Translations under genes and position numbers: made by a program
Part shown: positions 47,554 through 56,736 of the stretch, one piece after another
Layout: each line of letters begins with the position of its first letter
Position numbering within the stretch: position 1 is the first letter of the stretch
DNA from: Variovorax sp. J22P240
GTDB lineage: Bacteria; Pseudomonadota; Gammaproteobacteria; Burkholderiales; Burkholderiaceae_C
Length of the DNA: 64,000 bases
Reading direction: 5' to 3'
Assembly (NCBI RefSeq): GCF_030316855.1
Contig: NZ_JASZYR010000002.1
Span: forward strand, 310,001-374,000
The notes under the pieces: generated by a model
Databases searched by the model: none
What the model saw: the letters and a program-made list of their open reading frames with translations, nothing else
Told to the model about the DNA's origin: nothing

Positions 47554-47753
47554 TGAATACCGACAGAGATAATTTCCACGATTGGGCGCGAGACAAGCCG
47601 GATTCCACTTCGTTTTCCGGGTTGCAGCGGACGGATCTCGCCGACCTTGCGGGCCAGCCGGGGGTGCGCTGGGGCCGGCTCGTGTTTCTCGCAGTACTCG
47701 CCGTGGCGCTCGTTGTCGGCCTCAAGTACGTTGCGGGCGCTCTGACGCGGTAA
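47553..47753 (+). CDS. small single-pass membrane protein
   Basis: 66 residues: a polar N-terminus (NTDRDNFHDWARDKPDSTSF) and one C-terminal membrane helix (LVFLAVLAVALVVGLKYVAG). No family known. It ends at the base before the converging membrane protein gene. Chosen start is the ATG at 47553; an open frame extends further upstream without coding character. Confidence 0.6.
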   Translation: MNTDRDNFHDWARDKPDSTSFSGLQRTDLADLAGQPGVRWGRLVFLAVLAVALVVGLKYVAGALTR

Positions 47754-48278
47754 TCAGCCCAGCATCCGCAGGCCGTCCAGCGCACCGCGCTGGCGCGTTG
47801 CGCGCACACGCAGCACCTGCACCGTCGCGCCGATCAGGAACACGATGAACAGCGCGCCGATCGTCCCTTGCAGGGCTGGCGATGCATCCCGATCCGCCAC
47901 CAGGGGCGCGCCCAGCGGCAGGCGGGTCGCCGTCTCGGTCACACCGGGGATCATGTGGAAGAAGAAGGTCAGCGAATAGCAGACCACCGCCACGTAGGTC
48001 GACAGCTTGCCGAAGGTCTGCGATCGTTCCGCCAACATCGCCGTTCCCAGCACCCCGAGCGTCACGATGCCCAGCACGTGCGGCACGCCGAAGCCTCCGT
48101 GCTGGAAGATGCCGAAACCCGTCAGGCAGGTGAGCACGGTGGCGATCACATAGACCCGTCCCGTGCGCGTGGCGAGCGCAATTTCCTTGTAGCGCGCGAG
48201 CGCGATGAGCCCGGCCACCACCGCCACAAGGCTGATGACTGTGTGGACGATGCCAAGAGGGGTCAAGCCGTAGATCAT
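47754..48278 (-). CDS. integral membrane protein, unknown
   Basis: 174 residues, about five membrane helices; begins MIYGLTPLGIVHTVISLVAV, and has VYVIATVLTCLTGFGIFQHGG and YSLTFFFHMIPGVTETATRL. Conserved-looking His residues (VHT, QHGG, PHV, FHM) within or near helices hint at heme or metal coordination like DUF2306/cytochrome b561-type proteins, but this is not certain. GGAGCGA precedes the ATG at 48278. Confidence 0.7.
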   Translation of the reverse strand: MIYGLTPLGIVHTVISLVAVVAGLIALARYKEIALATRTGRVYVIATVLTCLTGFGIFQHGGFGVPHVLGIVTLGVLGTAMLAERSQTFGKLSTYVAVVCYSLTFFFHMIPGVTETATRLPLGAPLVADRDASPALQGTIGALFIVFLIGATVQVLRVRATRQRGALDGLRMLG

Positions 48279-48544
48279 GGATTCGCTCCTTGGTTGGAAG
48301 GCTGGCTGGGAAAGCAATTTGAAGGCCAGTGGCAGGCGGCGCACGCGTTCGCCGCCGCGGATCATTGCGCGGGTGCCCAGAGTGTTCAAGGGCGGCGGTG
48401 CTTTCGACACTGCCTGAAGGGGCCCAGCCGACTACCTCCAAAGGGAGGCCCGCGCGTCACAAGGATTCACACCACTTAATTTGTTCCGCGGTGCCCGCGC
48501 GCTGATCATTTCCATCCCGCCGCAGCCCGATGAGAGGAAAAAGC

Positions 48545-49258
48545 ATGCCGACGATCGAATCCATCCGGGTTTTCGTGATTCATGAGGATCCCGTCATGTC
48601 CGCCGGCCTGGTCGCGATTCTGGGCAACCGGCCCGGGTTGGCCGTGACCGCAGAGGGCGCCATCCATTCGGCCGAAGGGGTAGTGATGCCCGATGTGGTC
48701 GTCGCGGACTATCGCAGCGGCCTTGCATTCCTGGCCGATACCAAGGCAGCGAAGGGCGAGCGGCGCAACCGTGGCGCCAAGGTCATGGTTGTCACACCGA
48801 TCGATCGCGAGTGGGAGATCCGCTCGGCCATCAACGCCGGCATCCACGGCTATCTCCTGCAGGGCTGCCAGATCGACGAACTGATCGATGGCGTGACCGC
48901 CCTGAGCCAGGGGCAGCGCTATCTGGCCCACTCCGTCTCGCGGCGAATCGCAGACAGCCTCACCCGCGAGCGGCTTACCACGCGGGAAACGCAAGTGCTG
49001 AACTTGCTGACGACAGGCTCGTGCAACAAGGCGATCGCCAAGGAACTCGGCATTGCCGTCGGCACCGTCAAGGTGCACGTCAAGGGAATTCTCGAAAAGC
49101 TCGATGCGACAACGCGCACGCATGCCGTCATCGTGGCGGCGCAGCGCGGGTTGGTCAGCCAGGGCTTGAGCGAGGCGCCGCTGCAGGTGCGCGCGCCGGC
49201 AAACCTCGCAACGGTCACGCCGTTGTTCCAGGAACAGGGCCAGGCCCGGTTCGCTTAG
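48545..49258 (+). CDS. LuxR/NarL-type response regulator
   Basis: About 237 residues. N-terminal receiver-like domain (RVFVIHEDPVMSAGLVAIL; phosphoacceptor candidate in VVVADYR; switch Thr in VVTPIDR; the usual Lys is replaced near GYLLQG), and C-terminal LuxR HTH (LTTRETQVLNLLTTGSCNKA followed by IAKELGIAVGTVKVHVK). The acidic pocket is weak, so phosphorylation is uncertain. No kinase gene adjoins. The ATG at 48545 is preferred because GAGGAAAAA precedes it. Confidence 0.85.
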   Translation: MPTIESIRVFVIHEDPVMSAGLVAILGNRPGLAVTAEGAIHSAEGVVMPDVVVADYRSGLAFLADTKAAKGERRNRGAKVMVVTPIDREWEIRSAINAGIHGYLLQGCQIDELIDGVTALSQGQRYLAHSVSRRIADSLTRERLTTRETQVLNLLTTGSCNKAIAKELGIAVGTVKVHVKGILEKLDATTRTHAVIVAAQRGLVSQGLSEAPLQVRAPANLATVTPLFQEQGQARFA

Positions 49259-49265
49259 CGACGGG

Positions 49266-49667
49266 TCAGCGCTTCTCGGCCTCGAGCTGCCGGAGCACCA
49301 GGCGCGCGCCCGCCACGTTCGTCGCGCAAGGCACGTCGTGGACGTCGCATGCCCGCACGAGGGCGTTGATGTCCGGCTCGTGCGGCTGCGCCGTCATCGG
49401 GTCGCGCAGGAAGATGACGACATCGATGCCGCCCGTGGCGAGCCGCGCGCCGATCTGCAGGTCGCCTCCTTGCGGTCCGCTCAACAGGCGCTCGACCGTG
49501 AGGCCCACCTCGGAAGCCAGCCGCGCACCCGTCGTGCCCGTGGCGCAGAGTTCGCACTGGCGGAGCAGGGATTCGAATTCGTGTGCAAGAGCCACCATCG
49601 CCGTCTTTTTGCCGTCGTGGGCGATGAGCGCGACGCGGCGCCGCGGTGGAGTGGGAAGCTCGGCCAT
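49266..49667 (-). CDS. mgsA: methylglyoxal synthase
   Basis: 133 residues. Converts dihydroxyacetone phosphate to methylglyoxal and phosphate, a bypass of lower glycolysis during phosphate shortage. Family signatures are complete: IAHDGKK at the start, [18 protein letters not shown] and the catalytic-Asp region [20 protein letters not shown]. Convergent with the LuxR-type regulator, 7 bases apart. Mid-size for the family. Confidence 0.95.
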   Translation of the reverse strand: MAELPTPPRRRVALIAHDGKKTAMVALAHEFESLLRQCELCATGTTGARLASEVGLTVERLLSGPQGGDLQIGARLATGGIDVVIFLRDPMTAQPHEPDINALVRACDVHDVPCATNVAGARLVLRQLEAEKR

Positions 49668-49722
49668 GGTGTTCCTTCAAGTGGGCGATCCAGCGTAACG
49701 AGCCCGCATCTGCCGAGTGCCG

Positions 49723-50325
49723 CTATTCCCTGGCATCGATCAGCCACGCGGGAACCGAAGATTTCTTCTCGCGCGCGATCTCGCCACAGTAGTCCCTCGC
49801 AGCGAAATTCCTGGCCGCGCGCGCGGCCGGGACTGGAGCCCACATCAGGGTCGTGAGGGTGGAATTCGGCGAGGTGTCGATCTGCGCATTGGCGTCGTCC
49901 CGCTCGCCGTAGACGGCGATCGGCTTGCCGGGTGCCCTCCTGGTGTCCAGCGGCCACGCGCAGACCATCACGTAGCGCGGCGCGGTCTTGATGTCCAGCG
50001 GCTGCGGCTCCGGCGTCATCACACTGCGGCGCGACATCGCTTGCGTGATCGAGGGCACGTACTCCGTGTACTGGACCAGCAGCACCTCGCCGGTGTCCAG
50101 CCAGCCAAAGGTGGCGATCCCGGCGGGCGGGCCCCCTGCCGATTCCTGACGGTATATGGAAAGCAGCGTGTATTGGTTCCTCGCCGGCATGGCGGTGCGA
50201 TAGGTCCCGATGATCGCCACGCTGGCAAATCCCGGTGGCTGTGTCTCCGCCGAGGTGTCTGCGGCGATGCCGGCCATGCTCAGCCCGACCAACGCACTGC
50301 AAAGCGCACCGAATGAATGATGCAT
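49723..50325 (-). CDS. exported protein, unknown
   Basis: 200 residues with a signal peptide (HHSFGALCSALVGLSMAGIA, cleavage near TSAE). The mature chain has strand-rich segments such as FASVAIIGTYRTAMPARNQY and TPEPQPLDIKTAPRYVMVCA and a single Cys late (DYCGEIAREKK). It resembles surface-adhesin-like (CreA/DUF-type) periplasmic proteins of betaproteobacteria but no function is known. It is 55 bases upstream of mgsA on the same strand. Confidence 0.65.
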   Translation of the reverse strand: MHHSFGALCSALVGLSMAGIAADTSAETQPPGFASVAIIGTYRTAMPARNQYTLLSIYRQESAGGPPAGIATFGWLDTGEVLLVQYTEYVPSITQAMSRRSVMTPEPQPLDIKTAPRYVMVCAWPLDTRRAPGKPIAVYGERDDANAQIDTSPNSTLTTLMWAPVPAARAARNFAARDYCGEIAREKKSSVPAWLIDARE

Positions 50326-50455
50326 GGTCGCGTCCGGTGAGTGCGCGCCCCGGCAGGGCTTGCCGTGGCGGCGCCCGGAAATTGTGGTGCGGAGCTGCCG
50401 GGCTCGCAATGGCGCAAACACTCTGTCGTACGATGGCTCCGGAGGATCAACAGTT

Positions 50456-51013
50456 TTGACGAGCAAAGCAACCCAAGGCGAGCACGACGGCCTGGACGAT
50501 TGGGCATCCCGGATCGCCACGATCACCGCGGAGACCAGCATCGGGATGGACGGCAGTTTCACCGAGCGCTGCATCGGAAGCCTTCTGCGCGTGGTGCGCG
50601 AGCAGCTCAACCTCGAGGTGGTATTCGTGGGCGAGTTCGTGGATCAGAACCGCGTGTTCCGGCAGATCTCCGCAAAGGCCCTGGAGGCCATCATCCGGCC
50701 AGGGGATTTCCACCCTCTCACCGAAAGCATCTGCCAGCGGATCGTCGATGGCCGAATGCCTTGCCTGGTGCCCGACGTCAAACGCGTGCGGGTCGCGAAT
50801 GGCCTTCCCGATTACTACGAGGCCCTGGGCGCCCATATTGGCGTGCCGGTGAGGTTCTCGGACGGAAGCTTGTACGGTGTGCTGTGCGGCTTCAGCTTCG
50901 AGCCGCGCGACGACCTCGACGAGCGCGACGTGAGGCGCATGGAAATGGCGGCCCAAGCCACGGCGCGGTTGCTGGCGCAGGCCGACGGACGCGATGTCAC
51001 GCGGACGGTCTGA
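50456..51013 (+). CDS. GAF-domain protein
   Basis: About 185 residues from a TTG at 50456, preceded by GGAGG about 10 bases upstream; ATG alternatives lie further upstream without good ribosome sites. A GAF domain fills most of the protein: CIGSLLRVVREQLNLEVVFV, PLTESICQRIVDGRMPCLVP, LGAHIGVPVRFSDGSLYGVL. There is no output domain, so it is a stand-alone ligand or redox sensor, perhaps acting on a partner. It converges on the regA-like gene (15 bases). Confidence 0.75.
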   Translation: MTSKATQGEHDGLDDWASRIATITAETSIGMDGSFTERCIGSLLRVVREQLNLEVVFVGEFVDQNRVFRQISAKALEAIIRPGDFHPLTESICQRIVDGRMPCLVPDVKRVRVANGLPDYYEALGAHIGVPVRFSDGSLYGVLCGFSFEPRDDLDERDVRRMEMAAQATARLLAQADGRDVTRTV

Positions 51014-51027
51014 CGCCGCCTTGACGC

Positions 51028-51564
51028 CTACTTGACGCGCTGCTTGACCAGCTTGCGCGCCAGCGTGCGGCGGTGCATCCCCAGCCTGCGCGCCGTCTCC
51101 GAAATATTGAAGCCGGTTTCCGCGAGCGTTTCGTGGATGCGTTCCCACTCGAGCGTCTTGATCGACGTGGAGCGGTTCGTCAGTTCGACTTCCGTACTGC
51201 CTTCGGCCCGGCCGAAGGCCGCCTCGATGTCGTCGGTGTTCGACGGCTTTGCGAGGTAGTGGCAGGCGCCGAGCTTGATGGCCTCGACCGCGGTGGCGAT
51301 GCTGGCGAAGCCGGTGAGCACCACGATGAGCATCGCCGGGTCGTGCTGGTTGAGCGTCTGGACGCACGCGAGCCCCGAAGCGTCACCGTTGAGCTTGAGA
51401 TCGACCACCGCATAGCCGGGCGAGTGCTCCTTCAGGAGCGTCGACACTTGGTCCAGGTTCGCGGCGAGCATCACGGTATAGCCGCGACGTTCGAATGAGC
51501 GTCCGAGCGTCCGCGCGAAAGCCGCGTCGTCCTCGACGATCAGCAGCAGGCGTTCAGCTTCCAT
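51028..51564 (-). CDS. regA: RegA/PrrA/ActR-type redox response regulator
   Basis: 178 residues. Receiver domain: LLIVEDDAAFARTL, phosphoacceptor D55 in AVVDLKLNGDASG, switch Thr in VVLTGFAS, Lys in YLAKPSN. C-terminal Fis-type HTH: ISETARRLGMHRRTLARKL, matching the RegA signature. It forms the response half of the RegBA pair and overlaps the end of regB by 11 bases. Expected targets, from known RegA systems, include terminal oxidase and redox-balance genes, here probably the cyo genes upstream in the same operon. Confidence 0.93.
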   Translation of the reverse strand: MEAERLLLIVEDDAAFARTLGRSFERRGYTVMLAANLDQVSTLLKEHSPGYAVVDLKLNGDASGLACVQTLNQHDPAMLIVVLTGFASIATAVEAIKLGACHYLAKPSNTDDIEAAFGRAEGSTEVELTNRSTSIKTLEWERIHETLAETGFNISETARRLGMHRRTLARKLVKQRVK

Positions 51565-52924
51565 GTCCTTCGTCTTCCAATTCGTCGTCCTCATCCTCTT
51601 CGAGGGTGATGGCGGCCAGCGGCAGCGTGAGCGTCACGACCGCGCCGCCTTCCGGCCGGTTGCGCGCCTCGACCCTGCCACCGAGCGTGCGCGCGACGTT
51701 GACGACGAGGAACAAACCCAGCCCGGCGCCGGGCCGGCCTTTGGTCGACTGATAGGGCTTGCCGAACTGCGCGAGCATTCCGAGCGCGAAACCGGGCCCG
51801 CGGTCGCTGACCGTCAGGGTCAGGTCGTCGCCGTCGTGTGCCGCTTCGAGGGCCACCCAACGTGGAGAGGCTTCCAGGGCATTGTCGAGCACGTTGCAGA
51901 TCATCTGCTTCAGCGCCGAATCGGAAACCATGGGCAGGTCGTGGCCGAACCGGTTCTCGTAGGTGAAGGACGTCACGGGGCGCGTATCGCGCCACTCGTC
52001 GACCAGGTCGTCGAGGAAGGTACTGACGGTCGTCTCGACCGAGTTCTCGCCTCGCGCCTCGCCTGCCGACAGCAGGATGCCGCTCAGGATGCTCTTGCAG
52101 CGCTGCACCTGCGCTTCCATCTCGCTGACCTCGGCCAGTAGTTCGGGGTCGGAAGTGAAGTGAGGCAGGTGCTGCCAGTCGCCGAGGATCACCGCCAGCG
52201 TGGCGAGCGGCGTGCCGAGTTCGTGCGCGGCGCCCGAGGCGAGCAGGCCCATGCGCACGATGTGTTCCTCCTCGGCGGCGCGCTGGCGAAGCGCGGCCAG
52301 GCGCGCATCGCGACCGCGGAGGTTGCGGCTGATCCGCGTGATGAAGACCACCAGCAGGGCCGCAATGAGCGCAAAGCAGATCAGCACGCCCAGGATGTAG
52401 GGGCTGAGCAGGCCGCGGTCATGGTTGAGCGGAATCGAGAGCGGTCCCGAGAACAGGGCCAGCCCGGCGAAGCAGGCGGTGGTGACGCCCACCATCGTCC
52501 ACGTCGACCAGGCCTCCAGCAACACCGCAGCCAGGATGACCTGAAGCAGATAGAGAAAGACGAACGGGTTCGTTGCGCCGCCGCTGAGGTAGAGCTGGGC
52601 GGTGAGCATGGCCACGTCGACCAGCAGCGCGACGAACAGCTCGGTGTTGGACACGTCGCGGTGGATGCGCCAGCGGAACTGGCTCGCCGCGTTGAAGGCG
52701 GCGAGGCATGCCAGCACGGCCAGCATCTGGTCGAGCGGCAGCCTGATCCCGAAGCCGAAATGAACGACGAGGATGGTGGCGATCTGCCCGACCACGGCAA
52801 TCCATCGCAGCTGGATGAGCTGCTGCATGTTCTTGAGGCCGGTCGCGTCGCCGTGGCTCACGGTTTCGGCCCGGTCGGAGGGCGAGCCGGGAGCGATCAC
52901 AGTGACTTCAGTCATGCCCGGCAT
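51554..52924 (-). CDS. regB: RegB/PrrB-type redox sensor histidine kinase
   Basis: 456 residues (453 from ATG 52915). Six membrane helices; the second external loop carries GGATNPF (115-121), the ubiquinone-sensing GGxxNPF heptapeptide of RegB. The H box is AAHELGTPLATLAV (H234). N box LDNALEASP, G boxes SDRGPGFA and GRPGAGLGLFLV. The redox Cys described near the H box in Rhodobacter RegB is not found at the same place here, though a Cys (RCKSIL) follows. Ends in an acidic tail. Its start overlaps the end of surf1. Confidence 0.92.
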   Translation of the reverse strand: MPGMTEVTVIAPGSPSDRAETVSHGDATGLKNMQQLIQLRWIAVVGQIATILVVHFGFGIRLPLDQMLAVLACLAAFNAASQFRWRIHRDVSNTELFVALLVDVAMLTAQLYLSGGATNPFVFLYLLQVILAAVLLEAWSTWTMVGVTTACFAGLALFSGPLSIPLNHDRGLLSPYILGVLICFALIAALLVVFITRISRNLRGRDARLAALRQRAAEEEHIVRMGLLASGAAHELGTPLATLAVILGDWQHLPHFTSDPELLAEVSEMEAQVQRCKSILSGILLSAGEARGENSVETTVSTFLDDLVDEWRDTRPVTSFTYENRFGHDLPMVSDSALKQMICNVLDNALEASPRWVALEAAHDGDDLTLTVSDRGPGFALGMLAQFGKPYQSTKGRPGAGLGLFLVVNVARTLGGRVEARNRPEGGAVVTLTLPLAAITLEEDEDDELEDEGHGS

Positions 52925-53693
52925 CTTCGTTCATGCGCCCCTGCCGCACGCGTCGCTCGTCGCGCCCCACGTACCAGGCGGCTGCGGCGACCATCAGGGC
53001 CAGGGCAAACCAGGTGAATGCGTAGACCAGATGGTTATTGGCAAAGCTGATGACCGTCAAGCCGCCGACCGGCCAGGTGCGCGGGACGTTCGCTGCGCCT
53101 GTGCCGGGGCGCGACGGGGCGGCTTCGGCATCCACGAAATAGGGCGCGACGCCGCTCAGGCCGCGAACCGCCGCGATGGCCTGGACATCGCGCGAATACC
53201 AGCGGTCGGCGGTCGGATCGTTGCGCCGCAGGAAGCTGCCGCCCGGCTCGGTGATTCGAAGCAGTCCGGTGACCGTGGACTCGCCTTCGGGGTCGGCCGC
53301 ACCGCGTGCCGCGCGATCCCGCGCCTCGGGCGGCACGAAGCCGCGGTTGATCAGCATGATGCTGCCGTCGGTCATGCGCAGCGGCGTCAGGACCCAGTAC
53401 CCGGCGCCGAGTTCGGTCGTGGCCTGAACGAGCGTTTCGCGATCGTGGAGAAAGGTGCCGGTGGCGCGCACGCGCCGATACGCGTCATCGGTTGCATTGA
53501 GCTTCGGCCATCGGTCGGTCGTGGGCGGCGCGACGGCCGGTGCGTGCACGCGCTGGTCGATTCGGGCGATGAGGTCGAGCTTCCAGGCCCGACGCTCGAC
53601 CTGCCAGATGCCCAACGCCACGAATCCCGCGAAGGCGAGAAGGGCGCAGAGCGCCAGCGCGGCGAGGACGGCGCTGGAGCGGGGCTGGGTCAA
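52908..53693 (-). CDS. SURF1-family oxidase assembly protein
   Basis: 261 residues from a TTG at 53693 that overlaps the cyoD stop (TTGA). Two membrane helices bracket the periplasmic domain: AALALCALLAFAGFVALGIWQ at the start and HLVYAFTWFALALMVAAAAW near the end. SURF1 signatures include LGIWQVERRAWK, VRATGTF, GYWVLTPLRM, LINRGFVP and NNHLVYAFTWF. It supports heme insertion into subunit I of heme-copper oxidases. A longer in-frame reading into cyoD is a shadow. Confidence 0.9.
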   Translation of the reverse strand: MTQPRSSAVLAALALCALLAFAGFVALGIWQVERRAWKLDLIARIDQRVHAPAVAPPTTDRWPKLNATDDAYRRVRATGTFLHDRETLVQATTELGAGYWVLTPLRMTDGSIMLINRGFVPPEARDRAARGAADPEGESTVTGLLRITEPGGSFLRRNDPTADRWYSRDVQAIAAVRGLSGVAPYFVDAEAAPSRPGTGAANVPRTWPVGGLTVISFANNHLVYAFTWFALALMVAAAAWYVGRDERRVRQGRMNEDAGHD

Positions 53694-54100
53694 GGCACCT
53701 TGTGCATGTCGTGCATCATGCCCGGCATCATGTTGTGGTTCATGTGATACATGACCCACAACGAGCCGCTCAGGGTGATGACGACCACCACGATCGTGAA
53801 GATCAGCGCCAGCATCGTCCAGCCGTGCTCGGACTTGGCGTTCATGTGCAGGAAGTAAATCATGTGCACGAGGATCTGCACGACCGCGAAGCCGAGGATG
53901 ACCATCGCCGTGGTGCTGGACTTGTCGAACACATTGCCCATCACCAGCCAGAACGGAATGGCCGTCAGGATCACCGACAGCACGAAGCCCGTCATGTAAC
54001 CCTTGAAGGTGGCGTGCGGGGCGCCGTCGTCGTGGCCGTGGTGGTCGTCGTGCGCACCGTGATGGGCGCCATGGGCTGGAGTATCGGTATGCGCGCTCAT
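53690..54100 (-). CDS. cyoD: cytochrome o ubiquinol oxidase subunit IV
   Basis: 136 residues, three membrane helices. Begins with a His/Asp-rich stretch (HGAHHGAHDDHHGHDDG), then KGYMTGFVLSVILTAIPFWL and VVQILVHMIYFLHMNAKSE, typical of CyoD. The C-terminus is Met/His-rich (HMNHNMMPGMMHDMH), which may bind copper. The ATG at 54100 overlaps the cyoC stop (ATGA). It is a non-catalytic subunit that stabilises the CuB centre. Confidence 0.93.
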   Translation of the reverse strand: MSAHTDTPAHGAHHGAHDDHHGHDDGAPHATFKGYMTGFVLSVILTAIPFWLVMGNVFDKSSTTAMVILGFAVVQILVHMIYFLHMNAKSEHGWTMLALIFTIVVVVITLSGSLWVMYHMNHNMMPGMMHDMHKVP

Positions 54101-54738
54101 GGCAGCACTCCCATCAGGTAGACGAAGGTGAAGACGCCGATCCAGACCACGTCCAGAAAGTGCCAGAACATCGAGAGGCACATCAGGCGACGGCGGTTCG
54201 CTGCGATGAAGCCGTGCTTTGCCACCTGGGCCATCAGCACGATGATCCAGACGATGCCGAAGGTCACGTGCAGGCCGTGCGTGGCCACCAGTGCGAAGAA
54301 CGAGGACAGGAACGCGCTGCGTTGCGGTCCGGCGCCTTCATGGATCAGGTGCGCGAATTCAAAGAGCTCGATGCCGATGAAGCCGGCGCCCAGAAGGCCG
54401 GTGACGATTAGCCAGATCATGGTGCCCCGCACCTTGTCGCGCTGCATTTCCAGCATTGCGAAGCCGTAGGTGATCGACGACAGCAGCAGGAGGGAAGTAT
54501 TGAGCGCGATCAGCCGCAGGTCGAACAGGTCGGCGCCGGAAGGCCCTGCCGCGAAACTGCGCCCCAGCACGCCATAGATGGCGAACAGGCAGGCGAAGAC
54601 GAGGCAGTCGCTCATCAGGTAGAGCCAGAACCCGAGCATCGTGCCGTTCTCGGGATGGTGCTCGCCGCTCACGTAGTAGCGGGCGCTCGGGTTGGCGCTG
54701 ATCGCGCCGGGCGTTGAAAGGGCGGTGACGTCAGACAT
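54097..54738 (-). CDS. cyoC: cytochrome o ubiquinol oxidase subunit III
   Basis: 213 residues, five membrane helices. Typical CyoC segments: [47 protein letters not shown] and [14 protein letters not shown], ending [20 protein letters not shown]. The ATG at 54738 overlaps the end of cyoB by 8 bases. Structural subunit of the quinol oxidase. Confidence 0.94.
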   Translation of the reverse strand: MSDVTALSTPGAISANPSARYYVSGEHHPENGTMLGFWLYLMSDCLVFACLFAIYGVLGRSFAAGPSGADLFDLRLIALNTSLLLLSSITYGFAMLEMQRDKVRGTMIWLIVTGLLGAGFIGIELFEFAHLIHEGAGPQRSAFLSSFFALVATHGLHVTFGIVWIIVLMAQVAKHGFIAANRRRLMCLSMFWHFLDVVWIGVFTFVYLMGVLP

Positions 54739-56734
54739 GGGCGGCCAAAAGGCGAGTGCGAGCGCCTTCGGTGCGAACGACCTCGTCCGCCGGGACGTGG
54801 TAGTCGCGCTTGTAGTTGAAGGTATGGGTGATGATGGCGGCCAGCATCGCGAAGAAGCCGACGCCTGCAAAGATCCACATTTGCCAGATCAGGGCGAAGC
54901 CGCAGACCGCGGCCAGCGCGGCAATGATGAAGCCCGCGCCAGTGTTCTTCGGCATGTGGATCGGGATGAAGCCTTCCTCGGGGCGCACATAGTGGTGCTT
55001 CTTCATGTCGGCCCAGGCATCGTTGTCGTGCACGCGCGGCGTGAAGGCGAAGTTGTATGCGGGCGGCGGCGAAGACGTCGACCACTCGAGCGTGCGGCCA
55101 TCCCACGGGTCGCCCGTGAAGTCGCGCAGCTGGTCGCGGCGGATGTAGCTCACCACGAACTGGATGATCATCGACGCGATGCCCAGCGCAATCAGCACGG
55201 CGCCGAAGGCGGCGATCTGGAACCAGATCTGCAGCGAGGGGTCTTCGAAGTGGCTCACGCGGCGCGTGACGCCCATCAGGCCGAGCACATAGAGCGGCAT
55301 GAATGCGAAGTAGAAGCCGACGACCCAGAACCAGAACGAGCACTTGCCCCAGAACGGATCGAGCTTGTAGCCGAAGGCCTTCGGGAACCAGTAGGTGATG
55401 CCGGCCAGCATGCCGAACAGCACACCACCGATGATCACGTTGTGGAAGTGCGCGATCAGGAAGAGGCTGTTGTGGAGCACGAAGTCGGCCGGCGGGACCG
55501 CCAGCAGCACGCCGGTCATGCCACCGATCACGAATGTGATCATGAAGGCGATCGTCCACATCATGGGCAGCTCGAAGCGGATGCGGCCCTTGTACATGGT
55601 GAACAGCCAGTTGAAGATCTTCGCGCCCGTCGGGATCGAGATGATCATCGTCGTGATGCCGAAGAACGAGTTCACGCTGGCACCGGAGCCCATCGTGAAG
55701 AAGTGGTGCAGCCAGACGAGGTACGAGAGGATGGTGATCACCAGCGTGGCGTAGACCATCGACGCGTAGCCGAAGAGCCGCTTGCCGCAGAAGGTCGCCA
55801 CCACTTCGGAGAAGATGCCGAAGGCCGGAAGGATCAGGATGTAGACCTCCGGGTGGCCCCAGATCCAGATCAGGTTGACGTACATCATGGCGTTGCCGCC
55901 AAGATCGTTGGTGAAGAAGTTCGTGCCGACGTAGCGGTCCAGCGACAGCAGCGCGAGCACGGCGGTCAGCACCGGGAAGGCGGCGACGATCAGGATGTTG
56001 GTGGCGAGCGCGGTCCAGGTGAACACCGGCATCTTCATCAGCGTCATGCCCGGGGCGCGCATCTTCACGATGGTCGCGATCAGGTTGACGCCGGAGAGCA
56101 GCGTGCCCACCCCCGCAATCTGCAGGGACCAGATGTAGTAGTCGACCCCTACGTCCGGACTGAATTCGATTCCGGACAGCGGCGGATAGGCCAGCCATCC
56201 GGTGCGGGCGAACTCGCCGACGAACAGCGACGCCATCACCAGCCCGGCGCCGAAGGTGGTCATCCAGAAGCTGAAGTTGTTCAGGAAGGGGAAGGCCACG
56301 TCGCGTGCGCCGATCTGCAGCGGCACGACGTAGTTCATCAGGCCCGTGACGAGCGGCATCGCCACGAAGAAGATCATGATCACGCCGTGCGCGGTGAAGA
56401 TCTGGTCATAGTGGTGCGGCGGCAGGAAGCCAGCTTCGCCGCCGAAGGCGACGGCCTGCTGGGCACGCATCATGATCGCGTCGGCGAAGCCGCGCAGCAG
56501 CATCACCAGCCCGAGGATGATGTACATGATGCCGATCTTCTTGTGGTCGATGCTGGTGATCCAGTCGCGCCACAGAGTGCCCCACACCCGGAAATAGGTG
56601 ATGGCGCCAAGGAGCGCCATGCCGCCAAGGATGACGGCAATGAAGGTCGCGAGAAGGATCGGCTCGTGAAACGGAATCGCCTCCCAGGAGAGGCGGCCGA
56701 AGATGAGCTTCGTCAGTTCAGGATGGTCAGGCAT
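54731..56734 (-). CDS. cyoB: cytochrome o ubiquinol oxidase subunit I
   Basis: 667 residues, heme-copper oxidase catalytic subunit with about 15 membrane helices. Motifs: [11 protein letters not shown] (heme ligand His), [15 protein letters not shown] (CuB ligand and cross-linked His-Tyr), [10 protein letters not shown] (His-His pair) and [11 protein letters not shown] (late heme His). It oxidises ubiquinol, reduces oxygen to water and pumps protons. ATG at 56734, 3 bases after cyoA. No cyoE (heme O synthase) follows the operon, so heme O must be made by an unlinked gene. Confidence 0.96.
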   Translation of the reverse strand: MPDHPELTKLIFGRLSWEAIPFHEPILLATFIAVILGGMALLGAITYFRVWGTLWRDWITSIDHKKIGIMYIILGLVMLLRGFADAIMMRAQQAVAFGGEAGFLPPHHYDQIFTAHGVIMIFFVAMPLVTGLMNYVVPLQIGARDVAFPFLNNFSFWMTTFGAGLVMASLFVGEFARTGWLAYPPLSGIEFSPDVGVDYYIWSLQIAGVGTLLSGVNLIATIVKMRAPGMTLMKMPVFTWTALATNILIVAAFPVLTAVLALLSLDRYVGTNFFTNDLGGNAMMYVNLIWIWGHPEVYILILPAFGIFSEVVATFCGKRLFGYASMVYATLVITILSYLVWLHHFFTMGSGASVNSFFGITTMIISIPTGAKIFNWLFTMYKGRIRFELPMMWTIAFMITFVIGGMTGVLLAVPPADFVLHNSLFLIAHFHNVIIGGVLFGMLAGITYWFPKAFGYKLDPFWGKCSFWFWVVGFYFAFMPLYVLGLMGVTRRVSHFEDPSLQIWFQIAAFGAVLIALGIASMIIQFVVSYIRRDQLRDFTGDPWDGRTLEWSTSSPPPAYNFAFTPRVHDNDAWADMKKHHYVRPEEGFIPIHMPKNTGAGFIIAALAAVCGFALIWQMWIFAGVGFFAMLAAIITHTFNYKRDYHVPADEVVRTEGARTRLLAAHV

Positions 56735-56736
56735 CT